Shown: positions 17,172 through 22,280 of the stretch, one piece after another
Numbering within the stretch: position 1 is the stretch's first letter
Layout: each line of letters starts with the position of its first letter
NCBI GenBank assembly: GCA_045634365.1
Contig: JAZRAC010000046.1
Span: forward strand, 1-22,280
DNA length: 22,280 nucleotides
DNA from: HGM04593 sp045634365
GTDB lineage: Bacteria; Bacteroidota; Bacteroidia; Bacteroidales; Bacteroidaceae
Direction: 5' to 3'
Translations under genes and position numbers: made by a program
The notes under the pieces: model-generated
What the model was told of the DNA's origin: nothing
The model's database searches: none
The model's input: only the letters and a program-made list of their open reading frames with translations

Positions 17172-17223
17172 CTGTCCCTCTCATAGAGGGACGAGCGCGA
17201 GAAAAACGAAGCGCGGAGGGAGT
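17172..17223 (+). repeat. Z module, copy 2, in the pgeF leader
   Basis: CTGTCCCTC starts a hairpin with perfect arms GTCCCTC / GAGGGAC. It is followed by a GCGC-N12-GCGC inner hairpin and ends GGAGGGAG. It finishes about 20 bp before the pgeF start codon and would be in the transcribed leader. Confidence 0.65.
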
Positions 17224-17244
17224 AGAAAAGACAAAAAACAGAAA

Positions 17245-18009
17245 ATGGAAATTTTAGAATACAGAATGAGCACAGGCATAAAAGCCTTCTCCACAAAGAG
17301 AGGAGCCCCCTGCGGAAGCTACGGCAGCTTCAACGTAACGCACTACTGCGGCGACACAGCCGAGCACGTTGCCGAATGTCGCGCCGAGCTATGCACCCAT
17401 CTGGGCATTGCCGACGAACAGCTTATTCTGCCACGGCAGACACACGACAGCGAGGTTCTTTGCATAGACGAGCCGTTGCTTGCCCGCAGCAGGGGAGAGA
17501 TTGCCGAGACTCTGCACGGGGTTGACGCGGTGATAACCGCCCTACCCCGCACGTGCATAGGAATTTCCACGGCCGACTGCGTGCCCCTGCTCCTGTGCGA
17601 CCGCACAAAAGGCATTATCGCCGCGGTACACGCAGGCTGGCGCGGCACGGTTGCCCGAATAGCCGAAGATTGCATCGCCAAAATGTGCAGCAGCTACGGA
17701 TGCGAGCCACAGAATATAAAGGCTGTGATAGGGCCGAGCATCGGGCCCGAAGTTTTTGAAGTGGGCGACGAGGTATATGAGGCTTTTGAGAGCAACAACT
17801 TCCCGATGAAGCGCATTGCCACAAGGAGAAGAAAGTGGCACATAGACCTGTGGGAGGCCAACCGCTGGCAATTATTGGAGTGTGGATTGTTGCCCGAGAA
17901 TATTGAGATTACCGGCATTTGCACCCACAGCCGGCACGAAGAGTTCTTCTCGGCCCGCCGTTTAGGGATAAATTCGGGAAGAATTTTTAACGGGATTATG
18001 ATTGAGTGA
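17245..18009 (+). CDS. pgeF: PgeF/YfiH-family purine nucleoside phosphorylase (laccase-domain protein)
   Basis: This 254-residue cytoplasmic protein of the YfiH/YlmD/LACC1 family was once called a polyphenol oxidase. Members act on adenosine and inosine as phosphorylases/deaminases, and E. coli YfiH has been tied to peptidoglycan editing. Family motifs are PRQTHDSEV (63-71), STADCVPLLLCD (108-119), AVHAGWRGT (127-135), AVIGPSIGP and CTHSRHEEFFSARR. His67, Cys112 and His129 are the expected zinc ligands. The ATG at 17245 is used; MSTG seven codons later is an alternative. It has its own consensus promoter and a repeat-containing leader, with no obvious terminator before the next gene. Confidence 0.88.
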   Translation: MEILEYRMSTGIKAFSTKRGAPCGSYGSFNVTHYCGDTAEHVAECRAELCTHLGIADEQLILPRQTHDSEVLCIDEPLLARSRGEIAETLHGVDAVITALPRTCIGISTADCVPLLLCDRTKGIIAAVHAGWRGTVARIAEDCIAKMCSSYGCEPQNIKAVIGPSIGPEVFEVGDEVYEAFESNNFPMKRIATRRRKWHIDLWEANRWQLLECGLLPENIEITGICTHSRHEEFFSARRLGINSGRIFNGIMIE

Positions 18010-18123
18010 GATTAAGACAGAGGAACAAAAAGAACAGAAAAGCAAAGGAGTACCGGAACGCAGTGAAGGCCACAAAACACGCAGTGCCGGAGGAGTTTCT
18101 TCGAAGAGAAGGGATTTTAACAA

Positions 18124-18253
18124 CTGTCCCTCTTTTTAAAGAGGGACGAGAAATTTACGAGTAAATTTCGGAGGGAGTTTAAAAGGCAAAGCAACAAGGA
18201 GGCATGACTCCTCCACCGCAAGCGGTCCCCCTCCTCTTGTAGAGGAGGAGTTT
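18124..18253 (+). repeat. Z module copy 3 plus W module copy 1
   Basis: The Z part (18124-18178) has a perfect GTCCCTCTTT / AAAGAGGGAC hairpin, then GAAATTTA-CGAG-TAAATTTC, then GGAGGGAG. The W part (18185-18253) has three successive hairpins: GGAG...CTCC, CCGC-AA-GCGG and CTCCTCT-TGT-AGAGGAG. The same Z-W order returns at 18377-18508. Confidence 0.7.
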
Positions 18254-18271
18254 AAGACGCGACATAACAAA

Positions 18272-18350
18272 GGGCGCACCGGCGTGTGCGCCCCTACAAA
18301 AAAATACAACAGACACCAACAAACGTAGGGGCAGACCGATGTGTCTGCCC
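18272..18350 (+). repeat. BIME-like REP pair with inverted type 1 loop
   Basis: The type 1 hairpin (18272-18296) keeps its CTAC on the right side, but the loop between GGGCGCAC and GTGCGCCC is CGGCGT instead of ACGCCG, its exact reverse complement. The type 2 hairpin with GTAG foot (18325-18350, loop CGATGT) is standard. The pair separates two Z-W blocks. Confidence 0.8.
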
Positions 18351-18376
18351 AAGAAAGAACAGAAGGAACAAAAAGC

Positions 18377-18508
18377 CTGTCCCGCTTTTTAAAGAGGGAC
18401 GAGCGCGAGAGAAACGAAGCGCGGAGGGAGTTAAAAAAACAAAGCAACAAGGAGGTGTGACTCCTCCACCGCAAGCGGTCCCCCTCCTCTTTGAAAAGTG
18501 GAGGAGTG
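18377..18508 (+). repeat. Z module copy 4 plus W module copy 2
   Basis: The Z part (18377-18431) has GTCCCGCTTT pairing with AAAGAGGGAC with one mismatch, and a GCGC inner hairpin. The W part (18440-18508) has the same three hairpins as copy 1, the last imperfect. With 18124-18350 this makes a Z-W-REP-REP-Z-W array between pgeF and the glycosyltransferase gene. It is the longest gene-free stretch wholly made of repeats. Confidence 0.7.
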
Positions 18509-18550
18509 ATCAAAAAGAACAGAAAAACAATATAAGCCACAATATAAAAA

Positions 18551-19432
18551 ATGCTATCGATACTTATTCCCGTAAGAAACTACGATTGCCACCGGCTCGT
18601 AGAAGAACTCCACCGGCAGGGAGAGAGCCTCGGCCGGCCATACGAAATTCTGGTGGGCGAAGATGGCACCGCCGCCGACAATATAAAGCTGAACAGCATT
18701 GCCGACACACTGCCCCACTGCCGAAGAATAATCGCGGAGCACAATGTGGGGCGGGCAGCGATGCGCAACCAACTTGCCGAGGAGGCCGCACACCCCTGCC
18801 TCCTATTCATCGACTGCGACGCAAGAGTGGAAAAAGAGAATTTCCTCGCCTGCTACGCCGCCGCGCTGCAAGAGAGCGAGGTTGTGTGCGGAGGGCTTTA
18901 CCACGCAGCCCACTTGCCCGACAAGGGGTGCACACTGCGTTACAGATACGAAAAAGCAGCCGACAAAAAACGCGACGCCCGCACACGAAGCAAGGCCCCG
19001 TATGACAAATTCTCAACATTTAATTTTGCAATAAAAAAGGAGACATTCTCCACCATCCGCTTCGACGAGTCGATTACCCGCTACGGGCACGAGGACACCC
19101 TCTTCGGCCGTGAGCTCGAAAGGCGCGGCATTGCCATAAAGCACATAGACAACAGTCTGTTGCACTGCGGATTAGAGGATAACACCACCTACCTGTCGAA
19201 GGTGGAACAATCCATTGCCACACTCGCCGAAATTAAGGAGAAGATGGGCGGCACTCCCCTTTCCACTGCCGCCGACAAGCTCCACCGCTACCGCCTCACT
19301 CCCCTCTTTATGTTCTTCTGGCGACTGGGGCATAAATATTTAAAAAACAATCTTCTAGGGAACAGCCCCTCGCTCACAGCCTTTAATCTTTACAAATTAG
19401 GGTATTATATTAAGGTTACCGAGAGGGGATAG
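18551..19432 (+). CDS. Family 2 (GT-A) glycosyltransferase
   Basis: The protein has 293 residues. It starts with the GT2 beta-strand MLSILIPVRNYD and has VGEDGT (35-40) in the nucleotide pocket. D88-C-D90 (FIDCDARV) is the metal-binding DxD, and YGHEDTLFGREL (178-189) gives the catalytic ED pair at 181-182. It would transfer a sugar from a nucleotide-sugar donor in the cytoplasm; donor and acceptor cannot be told. There is no membrane segment, although the C-terminal part (residues about 250-290) has moderately hydrophobic stretches. Apart from pgeF, no polysaccharide or LPS genes lie beside it, so it is an isolated transferase. The start follows an A-rich stretch; no clear promoter is seen in the repeat-filled gap upstream. 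Confidence 0.85.
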   Translation: MLSILIPVRNYDCHRLVEELHRQGESLGRPYEILVGEDGTAADNIKLNSIADTLPHCRRIIAEHNVGRAAMRNQLAEEAAHPCLLFIDCDARVEKENFLACYAAALQESEVVCGGLYHAAHLPDKGCTLRYRYEKAADKKRDARTRSKAPYDKFSTFNFAIKKETFSTIRFDESITRYGHEDTLFGRELERRGIAIKHIDNSLLHCGLEDNTTYLSKVEQSIATLAEIKEKMGGTPLSTAADKLHRYRLTPLFMFFWRLGHKYLKNNLLGNSPSLTAFNLYKLGYYIKVTERG

Positions 19433-19450
19433 AGTTTTTTGACAAAAGAA

Positions 19451-19609
19451 CAGAAGAAGCAAAAATAAAGTGCTCCTCTTGTTTGCAATTAACGTGAGCT
19501 CCGCGGAGCGGTGAGGAGATAAAAAACAAAGGGCGCACACGCCGGTACGCCCCTATAAAAAATACAACAGGCAACAGCAAACGTAGGGGCAGACACATTG
19601 GTCTGCCCA
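19451..19609 (+). repeat. Composite repeat B with inverted type 2 loop
   Basis: It has the same order as composite A at 2414-2569: A-rich lead, AG-hairpin (here decayed; only GCTC/GAGC still pairs), GC-rich stretch, type 1 REP (19531-19556) and type 2 REP (19583-19608). The type 1 half ends CTAT and has one arm change. The type 2 half keeps its GTAG foot but has loop ACATTG, the exact reverse complement of CAATGT. Confidence 0.8.
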
Positions 19610-19611
19610 AA

Positions 19612-19667
19612 AGAAAAAAACAAAACAAAACAGACAAAGGCGGCCTTGCAAGGCCGCCTTTGTCTGT
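19612..19667 (-). terminator. Palindromic terminator of the nqr operon
   Basis: Positions 19630-19667 are a 38 bp perfect palindrome (half-site ACAGACAAAGGCGGCCTTG). On the minus strand it is followed by a T-rich run, TTTTGTTTTGTTTTTTTC (19629-19612). It begins 20 bp after the nqrF stop and would give an unusually long, nearly loopless stem. Confidence 0.88.
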
Positions 19668-19686
19668 AATATAGATTCTTGGAGTG

Positions 19687-20949
19687 TTATGCTCCGAAGT
19701 TGTCGTACATAATGGATTTCTCCTCCACACCCAAATCTACAAGCATATTTACAACAGCCTTCGACATTGGGCCGGGACCACACATATAGTACTCGATATC
19801 CTCGGGAGCCTCGTGATTTTTGAGATAAGTCTCGTAAATTACCTGATGAACGAAGCCCGGAGTATACTTCACACCGGCTGCATCGGCAGCGGGGTCGGGA
19901 CGGTCGAGCGCAAGGTGGAAAGTGAAGTTGGGGAACTCTTTTTCCAACTGCAAGAAGTCTTCCAGATAGAACACCTCGTTGAGCGCGCGAGCACCGTAGA
20001 AGTAGGTCATTGTGCGGTCGGTGGTCTTCAAAGTCTTTGTCATATGCATAATCTGCGCACGCAAAGGAGCCATTCCGGCACCACCACCTACCCACATCAT
20101 CTCCTTCTTTGAGTCGAAAATGGGGTGGAAGTCTCCGTAAGGACCACTCATTATTACCTTGTCACCGGGTTTAAGGGTGAAAATATAGGACGATGCAATA
20201 CCGCAGGGAACATCCATAAAGCCCGAGCGGTCGGCCTTGAAGGGAGGTGTCGCAATGCGCACGGTGAGCATAATGCGGTCGCCCTCGGCTGGATAGTTGG
20301 CCATAGAGTAGGCGCGGATGGTCTCTTCGGTGTTCTTGCACTTCAAGCCGAGAAGGCCGAATTTCTCCCAAGCGGGAAGATACTCGTCGCCAATGAGGCT
20401 CTTGTCGATATCCTTATCGTATGTCATATCGTATGCAGGAATCTTTATCTGCGCGTATGAGCCGGGAACGAAGTCCATATGCTCGCCCGGAGGCAATGCA
20501 ACGATAAACTCCTTGATGAAGGTTGCGACGTTCTTGTTCGATATAACTTCGCACTCCCACTCCTTGACGCCCATAACCGATTCGGGCACCTTTATCTCCA
20601 TATCGTTCTTGCACTTTACTTGGCAACCAAGACGCCAATGTGCCTGCTGCTCCTTGCGTGTAAAGTGGCTGGACCCCGAAGGCAATATCTCGCCACCACC
20701 CTCTGTTACCTGCAACTTACACTGGCCGCAAGAACCCTTACCGCCACAAGCCGAAGGAAGGAATATGCCATTCTCGGCCAATGTTCCGAGGAGCGCGCCA
20801 CCGGCTGCCACCTCTACCTCTTTTTCACCGTTTATCTTAACCTTGATATTTCCACCGGGAAGCAAGAAACGCTTTGCCAGCAGAAGTATAATCACCAATG
20901 TGATTATCACTGCAAGGAAAACTACTATACTTGAAATTATCAAATCCAT
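19687..20949 (-). CDS. nqrF: Na+-translocating NADH:quinone reductase subunit F
   Basis: NqrF is the NADH-oxidising subunit of the sodium-pumping Na+-NQR complex. It has 420 residues, close to the family norm. An N-terminal membrane helix (residues 4-25) is followed by a 2Fe-2S ferredoxin domain with C68, C74, C77 and C109 (SACGGKGSCGQC ... LGCQVKC). A ferredoxin-reductase module follows with the FAD motif RAYSMANYP (212-220) and the nucleotide motif GGGAGMAPLR (about 287-296). Electrons run NADH, FAD, 2Fe-2S, then to the NqrD/E metal centre. It is the last gene of the operon, 14 bp after nqrE, and is followed by a strong palindromic terminator. Confidence 0.97.
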   Translation of the reverse strand: MDLIISSIVVFLAVIITLVIILLLAKRFLLPGGNIKVKINGEKEVEVAAGGALLGTLAENGIFLPSACGGKGSCGQCKLQVTEGGGEILPSGSSHFTRKEQQAHWRLGCQVKCKNDMEIKVPESVMGVKEWECEVISNKNVATFIKEFIVALPPGEHMDFVPGSYAQIKIPAYDMTYDKDIDKSLIGDEYLPAWEKFGLLGLKCKNTEETIRAYSMANYPAEGDRIMLTVRIATPPFKADRSGFMDVPCGIASSYIFTLKPGDKVIMSGPYGDFHPIFDSKKEMMWVGGGAGMAPLRAQIMHMTKTLKTTDRTMTYFYGARALNEVFYLEDFLQLEKEFPNFTFHLALDRPDPAADAAGVKYTPGFVHQVIYETYLKNHEAPEDIEYYMCGPGPMSKAVVNMLVDLGVEEKSIMYDNFGA

Positions 20950-20963
20950 ATTCCTAAAGTTTA

Positions 20964-21572
20964 TTACATTTTAATACCAGAGAAGCACATAAACGCCATT
21001 GCCATAAGACCTACAGTGATGAAGGCGATACCAAGACCACGAAGAGGCTTGGGGATGTGGCAGTACTCCATTTTCTCACGCACGGCTGCAAACAGCACAA
21101 TCGCTATCATCCAACCAATACCTGAACCCAAGGCGTATGCCACTGCATCCCAAATGTCACCAATATGTTTAGGGTCAGTCTCAAGCAGACCTATCCTCTG
21201 CTGCATAAAGAGCGAACCACCCATAATGGCACAGTTCACGGCAATAAGCGGCAAGAATATACCCAACTGGTTATAAAGGGCGGGAGCAAAACGCTCTACT
21301 ATCATTTCAACCAACTGTACTATACCTGCAATAACCGCAATGAATAGGATGAACGCAAGGAATGTGAGGCCAAGCGGGTCGAGCACTTCTGTCTGTAACA
21401 AGTAGTTCACCGGGAGTGTAATTACCTGCACGAACACAACAGCAAAACCCAAGCCTATGGCTGTCTTTACACTTTTAGATACAGCCAAATATGAACACAT
21501 ACCCAAGAAAAAGGAGAATACCATATTGTCCACAAACACAGAGCGGACAAGTAAACTAATGAAATGTTCCAT
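20964..21572 (-). CDS. nqrE: Na+-translocating NADH:quinone reductase subunit E
   Basis: This 202-residue integral membrane protein has about six hydrophobic helices and is homologous to NqrD and RnfA. Cys26 (GMCSYLAVSK) and Cys114 (VNCAIMGG) are the two conserved half-helix cysteines. With the matching pair in NqrD they hold the iron-sulfur centre inside the membrane that passes electrons from NqrF to NqrC. The MEHFISLLVRSVFVDNMVFS start is typical of the family. It lies 27 bp after nqrD and 14 bp before nqrF, in the usual nqrABCDEF order. An Rnf subunit is less likely because nqrF with its characteristic fusion follows directly. Confidence 0.96.
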   Translation of the reverse strand: MEHFISLLVRSVFVDNMVFSFFLGMCSYLAVSKSVKTAIGLGFAVVFVQVITLPVNYLLQTEVLDPLGLTFLAFILFIAVIAGIVQLVEMIVERFAPALYNQLGIFLPLIAVNCAIMGGSLFMQQRIGLLETDPKHIGDIWDAVAYALGSGIGWMIAIVLFAAVREKMEYCHIPKPLRGLGIAFITVGLMAMAFMCFSGIKM

Positions 21573-21599
21573 AATTATTATTCTTAACCGTATCTAAAA

Positions 21600-22232
21600 T
21601 TATTTTTCCTGTAAACTCTCGTCTTTTGCTCTCTGGTACCATATTACGCAAGCGATAAGGAAGAACGCTGCAGGTGCCAAAAGCATAAGACCGTTGTTAA
21701 TGTATCCAATCTCGTACAAGCCGAGTTTTTCGAATATCGGGTAGTTAAAGAGTGTTCCTGAACCTAAGAGCTCGCGGAAGAAGGCTACTATAATCAGTAT
21801 CATTGCATAGCCCAAACCGTTTCCAATTCCGTCGAGGAACGAAGGCCACGGCTTGTTCTGCATTGCAAACGCCTCGAGACGGCCCATAAGGATACAGTTG
21901 GTAATGATTAGACCAATATACACCGAAAGCTGAACGCTCACGTCGTATGCAAATGCCTTAAGCACCTCACTCACCAAAGTTACAAGCGCAGCAACCACTA
22001 CAAGCTGAACGATGATGCGGATGCGCATTGGGATGGTATTGCGAATGAGAGAGATTATGACGTTGGCCATAGCCACTATAATAGTTACAGAAAGACCCAT
22101 AACAATTGCAGGCTCGAGCTTGCTTGTAACAGCCAATGCCGAACATATACCGAGCACCTGAACGGTTACCGGATTCTCTTTTAAAAGAGGAGTATTGAGC
22201 GCCTCTTTATTCTTCTTTGAAAAAAGTCCCAT
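21600..22232 (-). CDS. nqrD: Na+-translocating NADH:quinone reductase subunit D
   Basis: This 210-residue, six-helix membrane subunit pairs with NqrE in the core of the Na+-NQR complex. Conserved features are NPVTVQVLGICSALAVTSK (20-38, with Cys30) and IGLIITNCILMGRLEAFA (106-123, with Cys113). These cysteines are the partners of those in NqrE for the intramembrane iron-sulfur centre. The C-terminal part (GNGLGYAMILIIVAFFRELLGSG) is typical. The start at 22232 is supported by an unusually good Shine-Dalgarno sequence for this phylum, seven bases upstream. It lies 17 bp after the apparent end of nqrC. Confidence 0.96.
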   Translation of the reverse strand: MGLFSKKNKEALNTPLLKENPVTVQVLGICSALAVTSKLEPAIVMGLSVTIIVAMANVIISLIRNTIPMRIRIIVQLVVVAALVTLVSEVLKAFAYDVSVQLSVYIGLIITNCILMGRLEAFAMQNKPWPSFLDGIGNGLGYAMILIIVAFFRELLGSGTLFNYPIFEKLGLYEIGYINNGLMLLAPAAFFLIACVIWYQRAKDESLQEK

Positions 22233-22239
22233 AATTATT

Positions 22240-22245
22240 CCTCCT
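22240..22245 (-). promoter_or_regulatory. Shine-Dalgarno of nqrD
   Basis: The minus strand reads AGGAGG seven bases before the nqrD ATG. Strong Shine-Dalgarno sequences are rare in Bacteroidota, and the other genes here mostly lack one. Confidence 0.6.
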
Positions 22246-22249
22246 TTTT

Positions 22250-22280
22250 TTATTGTTGTACAACATTAGGTATAGTTACA
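22250..22280 (-). CDS. nqrC: C-terminal end of Na+-NQR subunit C (partial)
   Basis: One minus-strand frame stays open from the window edge and reads VTIPNVVQQ before a TAA at 22252-22250, 17 bp upstream of nqrD. Too short to identify by sequence; the call rests on the fixed nqrABCDEF gene order. Confidence 0.5.
   Translation of the reverse strand, partial: VTIPNVVQQ

Noticed and set aside
330..19609. Regularly recurring short repeats considered as a CRISPR array.
   Set aside because: The copies are kilobases apart, are strong inverted repeats with a GTAG foot, and have no uniform spacers or cas genes nearby.
16991..19686. A search by eye for tRNA genes or an integrase attachment site in the repeat-rich gaps.
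   Set aside because: No cloverleaf with a TTCGA-type T-arm and no integrase gene was seen; the hairpins are fully accounted for by the repeat modules.

Overview
The window looks like a chromosomal piece of a Bacteroidota bacterium, most likely of the order Bacteroidales. This rests on the Na+-translocating NADH:quinone reductase genes, the folP-cdaA pair, a very large secreted M60-type metalloprotease with a Bacteroidales-style C-terminal tail, and promoters of the TTTG-N19-TAnnTTTG type. It is an inference from gene content; no 16S sequence lies inside the window.

Layout. The left edge (1-200) carries no convincing protein gene. On the minus strand it has a consensus promoter and a leader with a boxA-like motif, probably heading an rRNA operon that runs off the left end. 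A minus-strand operon folP-cdaA (701-2315) follows: dihydropteroate synthase, then a membrane diadenylate cyclase, ending at an intrinsic terminator. Divergent from it is a tightly coupled plus-strand cassette of three genes (2693-4310): an HPr-kinase-like ATPase, an S26B/SipW-like Ser/His peptidase and a PqqD-like peptide-binding protein, joined by two ATGA overlaps. Convergent to it is a 10.3 kb minus-strand gene (4865-15178) for a 3437-residue secreted M60 peptidase with five discoidin-like domains. This gene is followed 31 bp downstream by a 57-codon gene for a precursor-like peptide and a strong terminator. On the plus strand come metY (O-acetylhomoserine sulfhydrylase type, 15707-16990), pgeF/yfiH (17245-18009) and a family 2 glycosyltransferase (18551-19432). 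The right end holds nqrF, nqrE, nqrD and the last codons of nqrC on the minus strand, closed by a 38 bp perfect palindrome acting as terminator.

Every gap between transcription units, and no coding region, contains short hairpin repeats. The main ones are paired REP-like elements, each a hairpin with a GTAG foot. They are usually arranged as hairpin-CTAC-spacer-GTAG-hairpin, which is the architecture of BIMEs mobilised by RAYT (TnpA-REP) transposases. No RAYT gene is visible here. Other modules (called Z, W and the AG-hairpin below) are mixed with them, and one AG-hairpin copy appears to serve as the cdaA terminator.

The most interesting system candidate is the kinase / S26B peptidase / PqqD cassette facing a small leader-plus-core style peptide gene. 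Its domain mix recalls ribosomally made, modified peptide pathways, but no radical SAM, lasso-B or cyclase gene is in view. The most interesting non-coding signal is the BIME-like family, in which two copies carry the six-base loop in the opposite orientation while the GTAG foot stays put.
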